Made by a program: the position numbers and the translations under genes
Notes under the pieces: model-generated
Told to the model about the DNA's origin: nothing
Databases searched by the model: none
What the model saw: only the letters and a program-made list of their open reading frames with translations
Part shown: positions 26,490 to 40,029 of the stretch, one piece after another
How positions within the stretch are numbered: the stretch's first letter is position 1
Layout: each line of letters starts with the position of its first letter
From: Hemibagrus wyckioides
Lineage: Eukaryota > Chordata > Actinopteri > Siluriformes > Bagridae
Reading direction: 5' to 3'
Length of the DNA stretch: 64,000 nucleotides
Assembly: GCF_019097595.1 (NCBI RefSeq)
Contig: NC_080726.1
Span: 17,087,705-17,151,704 of the forward strand

Positions 26490-29400
26490 ACACACTCACT
26501 CATACACTCACTCACTCATACACTCACTCAGTCACTCACTCACTCATACACTCACTCATACACTCACTCATACACTCACTCATATACTCACACACACACT
26601 CACTCATACACTCACTCATACACTCACTCATACACTCACACACACACTCACTCACTCACTCATACACTCACTCACACACTCACTCACTCACAAAAACACT
26701 CACTCACTCATACACTCACTCACTCACTCATACACTCACTCATATACTCACTCACTCACTCACTCACTCATACACTCACTCACAAAAACACTCACTCACT
26801 CATACACTCACTCACTCACTCACTCATACACTCACTCACAAAAACACTCACTCACTCATACACTCACTCACTCATACACTCACTCATACACTCACACACA
26901 CACTCACTCACTCACAAAAACACTCACTCACTCATACACTCACTCACTCACTCATACACTCACTCGTATACTCACTCACTCATACACTCACTCACTCACT
27001 CACTCACTCATACACTCACTCATATACTCACTCACTCATACACTCACTCACTCACTCACTCACTCATACACTCACTCACTCACTCATACACTCACTCATA
27101 TACTCACTCACTCACTCATACACTCACTCATATACTCACTCACTCACTCACTCACTCATACACTCACTCACTCATACACTCACTCACTCACTCACTCATA
27201 CACTCACTCACTCACTCACTCACTCATACACTCACTCACTCACTCACTCATACACTCACTCATATACTCACTCACTCACTCATACACTCACTCATATACT
27301 CACTCACTCACTCACTCATACACTCACTCATATACTCACTCACTCACTCACTCATACACTCACTCACTCACTCACTCATACACTCACTCATACACTCACT
27401 CACTCACTCACTCATACACTCACTCATATACTCACTCACTCACTCATACACTCACTCACTCACTCACTCACTCATACACTCACTCACTCACTCACTCACT
27501 CACTCATACACTCACTCACTCACTCATATACTCACTCACTCACTCATACACTCACTCACTCACTCACTCACACACTCACTCACTCAATCATACACTCACT
27601 CACTCATATACTCACTCACTCACTCATACACTCACTCACTCATATACTCACTCACTCACTCATACACTCACTCACAAAAACACTCACTCACTCATACACT
27701 CACTCACTCACTCACTCATACACTCACTCACAAAAACACTCACTCACTCATACACTCACTCACTCACTCACTCATACACTCACTCATATACTCACTCACT
27801 CACTCACTCACTCATACACTCACTCATATACTCACTCACTCACAAAAACACTCACTCACTCATATACTCACTCACTCACTCACTCACAAAAACACTCACT
27901 CACTCATATACTCACTCACTCACTCACTCATACATTCACTCATATACTCACTCACTCATACACTCACTCACTCATACACTCACTCACTCACTCACTCATA
28001 CATTCACTCATATACTCACTCACTCATACACTCACTCACTCATACATTCACTCACTCATACACTCACTCACTCACTCATACACTCACTCACAAAAACACT
28101 CACTCACAAAAACACTCACTCACTCACTCACTCATACACTCACTCACTCACTCATACACTCACTCATATACTCACTCATATACTCACTCACTCACTCACT
28201 CACAAAAACACTCACTCACTCATACACTCACTCACTCATACACTCACTCATATACTCACTCACTCACTCACAAAAACACTCACTCACTCACTCATATACT
28301 CACTCACTCACTCACTCACTCACAAAAACACTCACTCACTCATATACTCACTCACTCACTCACTCACTCACAAAAACACTCACTCACTCATATACTCACT
28401 CACTCATATACTCACTCACTCACAAAAACACACACTCACTCATATACTCACTCACTCACTCACTCACAAAAACACTCACTCACTCATATACTCACTCACT
28501 CACAAAAACACTCACTCACTCATATACTCACTCACTCACTCACTCACTCACTCACAAAAACACTCACTCACTCATATACTCACTCATATACTCACTCACT
28601 CACTCACTCACAAAAACACTCACTCACTCATATACTCACTCATATACTCACTCATATACTCACTCACTCACTCACTCACAAAAACACTCACTCACTCATA
28701 TACTCACTCATATACTCACTCACTCACTCACTCACTCACTCACTCACTCACAAAAACACTCACTCACTCATATACTCACTCATATACTCACTCACTCACT
28801 CACTCACAAAAACACTCACTCACTCATATACTCACTCATATACTCACTCATATACTCACTCATATACTCACTCACTCACTCACTCACTCACTCATATACT
28901 CACTTACTCACTCAGTCAGTCACGTAAACACTCACTCACTCACTCACTCCTACACACACACACTCACTCATTCACTCACACACTCACTCACTCTTATACA
29001 CACACACACACTCAGTCACGCAAACACTCACTCACTCACTCCTACACACACACACTCACTCATTCACTCACTCACTCACTCCTACACACACACACTCACT
29101 CATTCACTCACACACTCACTCACTCTTATACACACACACTCACTCACTCACTCAGTCACGCAAACACTCACTCACTCCTACACACACACACACTCACTCA
29201 TTCACTCACTCACTCCTACACACACACACTCACTCATTCACTCACACACTCACTCACTCTTATACACACACACTCACTCACTCACTCAGTCACGCAAACA
29301 CTCACTCACTCACTCACTCACTCCTACACACACACACTCACTCATTCACTCACTCACTCACTCCTACACACACACACTCACTCATTCACTCACACACTCA

Positions 29401-30500
29401 CTCACTCTTATACACACACACACACACTCAGTCACGCAAACACACACTCACTCACTCACTCCTACACACACACACTCACTCATTCACTCACACACTCACT
29501 CACTCTTATACACACACACTCACTCACTCAGTCACGCAAACACTCACTCACTCACTCCTACACACACACACTCACTCATTCACTCACTCACTCACTCCTA
29601 CACACACTCACTCACTCATTCACTCACTCACTCACTCACTCACTCCTACACACACACCCTCACTCATTCACTCACTCACTCACTCACTCCTACACACACA
29701 CACACACACTCACTCACTCACTCCTACACACACACCCTCACTCATTCACTCACTCACTCACTCCTACACACACACTCACTCACTCACTCCTACACACACA
29801 CACTCACTCATTCACTCACTCACTCCTACACACACACACACACACACACACTCACTCACTCCTACACACACACACTCACTCATTCACTCACTCACTCACT
29901 CCTACACACACACACACTCACTCACTCACTCCTACACACACACACACTCACTCACTCACTCACTCCTACACACACACACACTCACTCACTCACTCCTACA
30001 CACACACACACTCACTCACTCACTCCTACACACACACACTCACTCACTCACTCCTACACACACACACACTCACTCACTCACTCCTACACACACACACACA
30101 CACACACACTCACTCACTCCTACACACACACACTCACTCATTCACTCACTCACTCACTCACTCACTCCTACACACACACACACACTCACTCACTCCTACA
30201 CACACACACACTCACTCACTCACTCACTCCTACACACACACACACTCACTCACTCCTACACACACACACACTCACTCACTCCTACACACACACACACACA
30301 CTCACTCCTACACACACACACACTCACTCCTACACACACACACACTCACTCACTCACTCCTACACACACACACACTCACTCACTCACTCCTACACACACA
30401 CACACACTCACTCACTCCTACACACACACACACTCACTCATTCACTCACTCACTCACTCACTCTTACACACACTCACTCATTCACACACACACACACACA
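26490..30500. repeat. CACT/ACTC tetranucleotide array with higher-order structure, about 4 kb
   Basis: The left part (26490-28900) is (CACT)n broken at intervals by 'catacact', 'catatact' and 'cacaaaaacact'. The right part (28900-30500) mixes the tetramer with 'cactcctacacacacacac', 'cattcactca', 'cacactcactcactcttata' and the marker 'agtcacgcaaacac'. The plus strand has no stop codon in one frame for 853 codons (26366-28927), reading THSLTHSYTHS repeats; this is a consequence of the repeat and not a gene. Confidence 0.95.
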
Positions 30501-32207
30501 GGTCTTTTAGCTTAAAACAAATCTCTGCCAGTTATTACTCCTTTTTTCTGCTGTGACAGTTCCAGGGAAGAATGAAATAAACACAATTACAGCCGTGCAC
30601 ACACACAAACACACACACACACGCACGCACACACACACACATGTAAGCATTGACATTATTCCAAAATAAAGGGACTGTCCACAGCTGGTCCAAATTAAAC
30701 TGTAAAAAAATTGTTGGTGGATTTGTGACAAAAACTCTTGCTATGTGATGTCATTTCCTCTAAATTCTCATCAATTACATTGAAATGCTTGCAGTACAGG
30801 TTGTCAGGAAAACTAGCCCGGTCTCAACAGTAAACAAAAAATGGAAATAAATTTGAAAGTGCCCAGGCCATCATCAACACAAAACTAATCATCTCATTGA
30901 AAGCAGTTAATGTGAGTGGAAACACCTTGTAGATGAGAGAGTCAGAGGTGAACGGACAGAGAGGATCATAGAACAGGAAGGCTGAAGTCATACAAACAAT
31001 CACTCTTTACAAGTGTGCTGAGCAGAAAAGCATCTCATAATGCAGCAGACATTAAACTCTCAAGCTGATGAGCTACAAGAGCAGAAGAACACATCAGATT
31101 CCACTCCAGTCTGCCAAGAACAGGAATCTGAGCTCACAGCCTCACCAAAATTAAACAGTTTAGATTGGACAAAGTCCAAGGTGATGTGACGCAGAACAAC
31201 TGGCACAACTGGTACAGAGTTTAAAAAGTTTGTGTTTTAATCTTGAAATTAATCTTGAAACTGAAATGATGACACAAACTATTCTAACAAAATAGGTTTA
31301 TAAATTATATAAACCCCAAGAGTTTCTTCCAGAACAAATGTAGCTGAAGGATGATCAGTATGGTGGATATCTTATAGACCAAATGTTAAAAGAATCAGGA
31401 ACTTCACAAAGAACCAGGAGATGTTTAATGAGAACACAGCCTGTCCTGATGAACTGAACCTCACCACATCCACAACTTCATGTTACCTTAGTTTATTATT
31501 AGCCTTAAATTATGTGGACTTTCTGCCCTCATGTAGCTGTTACTATAGGAACGATAAGCATGAATATGAACATATAATTTATTTTAAAACCCGAGGCAGC
31601 TGCTGCTTGAAGAAAATACTAATGGACATCTTCAGACTGGAGAATTCAGCTGTGCTCTGGTGGTACAAACAATACATTTTATCACACACTATTTATGTCA
31701 TAACAAGTCCTTCCTTCTGACTTGAATTCATGAACAGATCGTCCTTTCATTCTGCTGTTTTTCTGGCCAGTGGTGCTGAGTGGAGCGAGAGTGCTCCGAT
31801 AGCCCGATGAAAACTTGATCACCTCTCGTTCCTTCTCAGGTCTGCATTCACCATGGAGGGAAACTCCCAGCTCATACCGGCACAAACACGACCTCCCGAC
31901 AACCCGTCCAGCCTGACTGTCTCACATTTACACAATCCTGGTGAGAATCTAACACATCTTCGAAACTCTTCTGAAAGCTCATTTGTTCTTCTGAGAATAA
32001 GATTCTGAACAGCACCCGTTCCATCTGTAAGTCTAGCTGTTGTATGAATTATTATGATTATGAAAACTAAAAGAGTGGAAGTGTGATTTGATGAGCTCTA
32101 TCCAGCTATCTCTTGCCATTATTCTTCTTTCTGGGACTCGCCCTGTGTCCTGTGAACAGGATCGGAAGTCTGTCACTTTGGTGTCAACAACAACCACCCC
32201 CAAAGAC

Positions 32208-32242
<35 letters not shown>

Positions 32243-34298
32243 ACATCCTCCTGTGCACTGCATGGCAACCAGCTCCCATAGCAACCGCTGCTATCAGGGG
32301 TTTTATGGCTGAGTGTCTCAGTTGAAGGAGACGTCGACTGGTGCAGCGTCACTGCTTCATGCCTCTGAGTTCAGACCTTTCAAACTTCATGAATTCATTC
32401 ATCATTAACTCACAAAGCGGCAATCATACAGCGTTATAGTATGTGGCCTGAGAAGGGCTTAGTACATGTTACCACACGGTGGCTGTATTTTGGAACGGAA
32501 TGTCATCAAGATCCGTTCCTGAGACGTCTAATATTAAGTGATATAAACTTGGACATGTTAACCCTTTTCTGCAGAACAGCACCAACAGAACAGCAGAATC
32601 AATCTAACAGTAAAATAACATTTTAAACGCAAAATACAACTATGCAAATTACAACAACTTTGTTTTTAACTCTTCACCCTCGTCTTAACACGACTCAACA
32701 GGGGTTTGACCTGTTATATCACTGCGTGTTATTCAGTTATCCATAGTCAAGCATACAGTATTACTCAGTAACTGCAATACATGCAGTATGTGAGTAATTA
32801 ACAGGTAAAGGTACAAATCTGTCCTGGTCTGATTCTGTTCTGTTGTCTGACGCCTGTAGCTACACTCCAGCAGCACAGCATTACTACACGTGAGAGGGAG
32901 AGAAAACGAGTACAAGCCCACAGATGGCCCACAGAACTGCTGGGACATGCCACATGGCTCCTTCTTGATGTGTCGTGACGTCCGGTGCGAGCAGCAGGGG
33001 CGGACAGCTTTGTCATGCTAATGGAAGGGGACAGCTGCTTTCGGCCATGTGGTGACACAGTAAACGTCACTACGCAGGACAGAGACGCAACAAACAACTG
33101 CTGAACCGATTACTAGCCCGACCTCTGGCAGTATTCGTGCCACAAAGACTTTGCTTATTCCATGTACAAAGCATTTGAACAAACCTTCCCTAATGCAGCA
33201 GATCAGGCTCCATGTCCTGACTACACCTGCATGTTCTACACAATATTAACGTAAAACATTAAAAAACGAATGACTCTGTGTCTACAGATTAGCTGCTGCT
33301 GCGTTATGCTACAGAAAGCAGAAAATCGTTGGAGTGGAGCTACACAGTAATGCTTCAAAAACTTACTACTTAGCCTTTCAACTTGGGTTACAGCATCATA
33401 AAAGTTTTCAGTAAATCAGAAAATACAAACCCGCCTTATAAGCTTATAATATGGGCACCATTTACTATCCAATGTGAGAGGCAAGAAAGGTTCAGCAAAA
33501 TCAATAGAGCTTTTAAGATACTTCCAAAGAGCCTGCAAGTCACCAGGAAGTATCTACCGTAATTGTGCAGTCTGACAGCAACTTATATCTCAGCAAGCCA
33601 TTATAGCAGCTCACATGGCCAAAAATCTTCTACTGTTCACATCACCTTGAAATAACCACCAAAATCCAACATAATAATCAATCCACAGCAAACACCCTGA
33701 GCGCTTTAACACACCTGAACAAGCGAGGTTATTTGCGGCGGATTGACTGGGACATGACGATAGCTTCTATCTGTACAGTCTAATGGATCCTTTTCGTGCT
33801 GTAGATATTGGAGACCTATTGATCCGTACTAAAAGAGAAAGCAGGAGAGCCGTGATGGACGTCGGACGTTTGGAGGCCAGCTGTCTGTAACATTTAAACA
33901 GGCATAAAGACGAGCATGTGTGCTGGCCTTCTGGCTCGACTTTCAGCACGAGTGTTTCAGCAGGGCCGCATTAAAACAAAGATGCCGCACTCAAAGACAA
34001 TCTGGATCATTGACTAGGGCAAGGAGGCTTCCCGAGGTCACCAAAGTTTCCTCGCAAACAAAAGCATGAAAAGGAACAGTAAAAGACGAGTGGAATATGG
34101 TGAGCAGGGGCAGGGGCAGTGGCCGGACCCCTCTGGGAGCACTTTCAGGAACATTTCGACAGCCAAGCAAAACAATGGCACTGATCCAGAAAGTGTGTCG
34201 AGACAAAAGCAGAGACTGAAGGAGGGGAAGGTTGTTGGGTGGGTGTGAAGGGATTAAAGCATTAATCACAGATGGTGACTGCATCTCATCTTTTCACC

Positions 34299-34341
34299 AA
34301 ACCCCCACCAAACCCCCACCAACCCCCTACCCAACCCCCAG
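34299..34341 (-). other. Putative G-quadruplex motif 1 (minus strand)
   Basis: On the plus strand C runs of five are spaced by 'accaaa', 'accaa', 'ta' and 'aa' loops ('acccccaccaaacccccacc' then 'aaccccctacccaacccc'). The minus strand therefore has five G-runs, enough for a stable quadruplex with one spare run. Confidence 0.7.
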
Positions 34342-34447
34342 AAAATAATTGACAATGGTATGCTCCACTCGCTTTTGTCAGCACGCGTGTCTGTCAAGCA
34401 GGAGCGTGTGGTGGCCATAATGGAAAGGAGCACAAAGGCATGTCTAG

Positions 34448-34475
34448 CCCCTCCACCCTTCTACCCCTCCACCCC
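34448..34475 (-). other. Putative G-quadruplex motif 2 (minus strand)
   Basis: Plus-strand C runs of 4, 3, 4 and 4 separated by 4-, 5- and 4-base loops. It lies about 110 bp from motif 1 on the same strand. Confidence 0.6.
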
Positions 34476-37400
34476 TCCATCACTCCCCCATGTCCCAGTC
34501 ACTGTGAATAGTAAGGCACGTGCTGCTTCTGACTGGTGGAATAATAGGACAGAAAGGGACCATGTGGAATCAGACTGATATGATGCTACGATTCTTGTGA
34601 TTCCAGATTTGCCTCAGCTGCGGTCCTGCGCTGGATCCTGTAGTCTTAAAGGGAAACCCCACTCAGAAGCACATGAAGATATGTTTCTCTTGAAATGTGT
34701 GTGATGTCTTCATGATTCTGGTGCCTGATTGATGCTTGATTCTGAATTTTCTCTCTCATCATTTTTCCGCAGTGACACATTAATGAAAAATTCTAACATA
34801 GATCCAATTAGTAGAGACAGCGAATGTTGAACTCAGTTCCACTAATGCACTGACGGGGCTATTAGCCTACAGATTCAGCTGCATCTCTCTTTTAGGTAGA
34901 GATAAAGCAAGGACTAAACCCACCATTAGGAAACTACCAGCAGGTAGTTGAACAGCATTGTGGGTAATACAGGAAACCAATATGTCATTAAAACTAATTC
35001 TAAAGATTAATATACAAATTGTTCTGAGTGGATTTTTCTTTTAAGACCTTAACCTGATACATATCCTTTCACTCCTGTATAAAAGGGTGTAGCACATAGA
35101 CACTTGGCACATACACATGTACCTATGTGTGTGCCTAAACAGCTGGGGCACATTTACAGGGATAAAATGGAGTCAGAGAGAAGGGCAGACTGAGGGGAAA
35201 TGGGAAAGAAAGAAAGAGACGCTCCGGTCAGCCATCATTTTCGAAGGCTCACTGGGGTCCTTTGTTATGGCAGCTGGTTTGGGGAAGGTCAGACCAGCTG
35301 TGCTTCCACTGACCCTCTTTCCCCTTGCTCCTCCTGCTAAACACAGCCAGCTGTAGATAAAAGAGGCGACGCTGAGGAGGCCATGAGGAGGCCACAATCA
35401 CTTTACCCTGTGTTCAGGCTTAGGAGCTCTGAACAGTGGCAGTAAGGGAGCTAAACATGGTCTGCTCCTACTCTAATATCAACAGTAGTGACACTTTGCG
35501 AGTTCACACCTACATTGAACTAGAAGAATTCAATCCTTTATAAGGAGGAACATAAACACACTCCTGTATTTAAAAGAGTCTGGCTTGTGGCTGAACAGTT
35601 GTCAGATCCATGAGAGTACTGACTTTATGGTGCGATGCGGAGTGTAGCTCACGTACCTTTGAGTCATCATCTCACAGCAGGAACTTCTCTATACTACAAG
35701 CTGTCCACAGCCTGAACAGACCAACTGCTGAGGCCACCGACTTAATCGTTCAAATGACTGTTATGCACTTACACTAATCCGCCAACATATTACCTCTCAA
35801 AGGAGTCTGATGTGAAGTTACACAAATAATCGGGTGTTTGGTTACAGAGTGAGTGGATGGGAATGCCTGCAAAAGGCCATTATATAAAAAGCACTGGCTG
35901 TGCTATAATATCTACAGTAACACTCTGTTCACTCCAGTCACCATTCCATTTGATTCATGATACCAGATTCACAATCTTTCTGCTCAATTCAATTTTAAAT
36001 CTGGAATGAAAATACTCAAGAATGTGCATTTCTGTATGTAAAAATCTAAACAAATCAACTACTATGAACAGAAGTTTAATACTGTAAATATAGGTACTAT
36101 ACCTTCACTATATCTTACTTATAACTCACAATTTTGACTGAATTGTATACATACAGTCTTTGAACCAGGAAATATGATCAATAGAGCTCCAAGTAGAGCT
36201 CCAAAGTCAGCTAAAATGCCCGATTTCTGCTCCATTAGGAACCAATAATGATTTACAATTAGCATGAAAAAGAAGACTTGGACCTCCTGATAGAAGAGAT
36301 TATTTTACATTATTGACTGAAATCAAATCAAATCCTGACCAGATGTTACCCTAAAACTTTTCATTAATCAACAAAAGGCTGTAGAAAGCTGTTTATTCTT
36401 TACAGGACTTTTATGAGCCTGAATGTTGCCAAGAAAACAAATAATCCTCTACAGGAGTGAGTTACAGGATGTTCAGGTCCTGGGATGAGCACAGGACAGT
36501 GTTTATGATTACAGCAGCAGCTGTATACAGTATCAAGATGAGATTATCCACTGAGGCAGAGGTGAGACACCTGTAAACCTGTTTTTAGAAATCTTTAGGG
36601 TATACATGTGAGACCGTAAACAAGCGCAGAAGATGAGTCACAAGTTCACAAAGCTCCAAGCAGCAGTATGAATACACAGCATGAGCCATGAACATCACCA
36701 CAAATCTCATTTTCTTTTCTGAACAGAGCTAAGTGCTGAAAATGAATCCGATAATAAAAAATGGACTCATTTGCACTCGTTCATCAAGCGTAACCTGTCT
36801 GCATACAAAGAAAGAGCATAGCCTCCAGATACAATGCTTCACCGATGGCAGCCATAACAGTCTTTTTTTTTTTGTCTTCATTTTCTTCACTGACTCATTA
36901 GATTTTGACTGTCTGGGCCACAAATATGCAGGCTAATACGAAGCGGCCTCATCATGGTGTGTGGTATAAACAGACTGCACGGTGGTATGTCAGTAACCTA
37001 AGCATATGATCTGTTAGGAATGTAAATGAGGACGTAACACCAGATACTGTCTATTAAATCCACGGTCAGTGACTTTATCCGGTTTCCATACAGCCATTTT
37101 AATGTGTCTTTCATCTCTGTTAATGATAAACTTTCCAGGACGTTTCCAATATCCAGCATTCTCACGTTCTGGTTCCTTTTTCATGGAAAGAAATTCCTCC
37201 ATTTTCTGGGAGAGAAAAAAGGAGGGGAAAAAATGGATAGGATCATCTCAGAGACGAGCGGCTCACAAAAAAGTATTGATTGTGGGGTAAACAGAGGGAG
37301 CGGGGGAAAGAGGCGGGATGCAGACGAGGAAAGGGAAGAATGTCAGATTCTCCTGAGAGCTCTGCAGCTGCTTTTATCCTAACTCTCTCTTCTTTCTTAA

Positions 37401-37705
37401 ATTGTCTTCATATCAGGCCTGCAGCTTCCTCCAGGCCGCTCTCGTCTCTTCTACCACTGCACAGTAGATTTCTCTTCTCACGCAAACCTTTTCATGACCA
37501 CTGAATCCCTTGAGAGCAGAGCCGAGTAGGGCTGCGGCAATGTCCAGATGTAAGCTGTTACTTTTTTAAATTGTCAAATCATAGAGACGTCATTTAAAAA
37601 ATCGTGAAGATTCCTAGAGCCGTTTCCTGAACCGTTGACTGTCTGGTGCTGCTAGGAGAAAAAAACAAAAAAATTTCTAGTAAAATAACCATTTCATGTA
37701 TTTCC

Positions 37706-37840
37706 TCGCCCTGTGATGGATGCTGACCTGTCCAGGGTGTACCCCTGCCTTTCCCCCAATATGTGCTGGGATAGGCTCCAGCAGATCCTCGTGACCCTAA
37801 TTAAGAATAAAGCGGGTTTAGAAAATGGATAGATGGATGA
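37706..37840 (+). mobile_element. SINE/L2-type 3' tail, plus orientation
   Basis: It has the order 'ccctgtgatggatgctgacc', 'tgtccagggtgtacccctgcc', 'gggataggctccagcagatcc', 'gtgaccctaattaagaataa', 'gcgggtttagaaaatggat' and then a GATG-like tail. This is the reverse complement of the left end of the element at 44868-45213 and is clearly the same family; only the 3' portion is present, as expected from 5'-truncated retrotransposition. Confidence 0.8.
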
Positions 37841-39447
37841 CTATCATGGTCTTAATGAAAAAAGAAGTGAACTTTGTGTTTCTTCAAGTGATCACATAGC
37901 AATTCAATATTCACCTTCCCAGAACCACCACCGGCAAACTACATTACCGTGTAAAAAAATGTAAGTAAGACCAACCAAAATTGAAAAATCTAGTTCATGC
38001 AGAAGTAAATTCCTGTGGAAAATTTGAGCCATGCTAGCTTTGTGTTATGCTAGCCATGTATACTTATGCTAACCTTGTGTTTGCTAACTCATGCGTTGAT
38101 TTTAGATAATCACAAAGATTGAAATGTGAAACATGCAAACAAACAGTTCAACAGAAAACTTTACTGTACGTTTATTTTCTGTATATTCGGTTCATAAAAG
38201 CACCTAATTAGTCACCTACTTTACATGGTGGTGCAGAACTATTCTGAGACTTTAGCTTTGAGTAAAAGGGATCAAGTGATCAATTTAGTCTCACGAGACT
38301 AAGATTATGAATCGTTCATCAGATATGGATTACAGACAGAGCTTAAATGACTCCAGTGAGGAGTCTGGATATTTTACTGCACAGTGATATTCATCCATAT
38401 TTATCTGATCATGATAATAAAGCAGTTAGCAGCAGGTTTTCACGCATGATGTGAGGACTATATCATGGATTTGCACGATGGGACCGAACAGTGAGGAATG
38501 TAAACAAATATGATACAGTTTTCCTGGCTCTATCTATATTGTGCTATACAAAACTACATAACATTACAAATAGCTTTAAAATGCTGTACAGTTTATATAG
38601 AGGCTCTAAGTGAAGTGTTTTGTGTAAAAAATCAGTTCTAATTGTACTGAGATGTCACAGCTTCATCACCCCGGACATACCACATACACACACACACACA
38701 CACACAATGAATCTGTTTGTTAGTGAGTAATCACACATAAGAAAAGGGCGGCACTGATGCAGAACAAACAAATGTCACATCAGGCCATAAGAGATATCAG
38801 TTCTCTCTCATTCAGGACATTATCTGTCCATCTGAGTATCTACCATTCATCACATTTCCTCTACAACTTTCCTCACATTCTTACCACATCTGGCCAGCAG
38901 ACCTGCATATTAGGAGAGGAGCGAGAGCGCAGCGCAAGAACTCTCAGAAACCTTATGATCAGATACGGCGATCGATAACGGGAAATGATCCTGAGAGAAC
39001 AGCCATGACTCACTTCCACACCTCGAGCTTTAACTACGCACATATATCTCCATCTCCACAATCATCACCTCAACCTTCCTAAATAGACTGTGTTCATGTG
39101 CATTCAGTGTTCGGCTCGCTAAACGGAGAAGACGAAGAGTTTGGCTGTACGGCGGCCACACGTCAGATGAAAGTGGGTGGTTCAGTGACACGACAGATGG
39201 ATGGAACACAAAGCTACAGCTCCAAGTGCTGCTGCGAGTGTGATCAGAGGCTTACTAGGCCCTCTTGGGAATCTCTTGTTTTTAAATGGTGTCCTCTGAA
39301 CTGAAGCAGCACTGTACACGCCCAAATACACAACACACACACACACACACACACACACACATCACTACAGCTCCTTTCTTCATCTCCATTATTGTGTCTG
39401 CTGACATCAAATAAGTCAAATGGTCTCTACATGCTTTCATTTATTTA
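37841..39447. other. Unique non-coding sequence
   Basis: No gene recognised. (CA)n at 38687-38706 and 39331-39361. The frames at 38757-38978 and 39098-39304 are short, without homology that I recognise or splice context. Confidence 0.4.
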
Positions 39448-39740
39448 TCATCATTAAGCACTTTATCCTATTTAGGGTCGTGGTGGATCCCTGGAATACT
39501 GACTGGAAGATGGGAATCATTGAATGACACCCCAGTCCATCACAGAACACCATAAACACATTCATTCACACAGAGAGTCATTTGGAGTAGCTGGGTTGGG
39601 TTGCCAGGTTTAGGAAAAATCTCCAGTCTTTCAAAACACATTAACTCTAACCCTAAGCTTAACCCCTTATTCTACATGTTGTTGGGTTGGAAGGAAACCC
39701 TGAGAAGGGGACAGAAATCCACACAGACACTGAAATAACG
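39448..39740 (-). mobile_element. Diverged SINE/L2-tail element, minus orientation
   Basis: Landmarks in order: 'attaagcactttatcctatt', 'tagggtcgtggtggatccc', 'ccccagtccatcacagaac' and a decayed 'gttggaaggaaaccctgag'. They match the body and tail of the 44868-45213 element in the same orientation. The tRNA-like head is not recognisable. Confidence 0.65.
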
Positions 39741-40029
39741 TACATCCTGACATGACTTACGGAAATAAAACAGATAATTCACTAGCACTTTGAGTCTATT
39801 TATGTGTGGGATTTCTGGCGCTGGGTCGAAATTTTCACAGCCAGGTCTAATAATATCACATAGTTTTCATCAACAATTTAATCATGAAACACTGAAAGTT
39901 TTGTGTTCCTGTGATACACACGGTGAAATATCCCTCATCTCTCAATATTTATGAAAATGTCAGCACTGAGGTCTCATACATACGCTAACAAGCTAACACA
40001 TAATGAAGCAAAACGTAGAAATGCTTATT

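Larger units (their letters stand above)
30501..37705. other. Unique non-coding sequence (7.2 kb)
   Basis: I see no exon with recognisable protein homology and no transposon landmarks. It has (CA)n tracts at about 30597-30641 and 32207-32243 and two G4-capable motifs at 34299-34341 and 34448-34475. The intervals 34020-34290 and 35140-35400 are GC-richer and information-rich (for example 'gggattaaagcattaatcac' at about 34250) and are candidates for conserved non-coding elements, which only an alignment with other fishes could show. Confidence 0.4.

Noticed and set aside
26366..28927. 853-residue THSLTHSYTHS frame that looks like a low-complexity protein
   Set aside because: It is (CACT)n translated. 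The period of 4 makes every plus frame read the same peptide.
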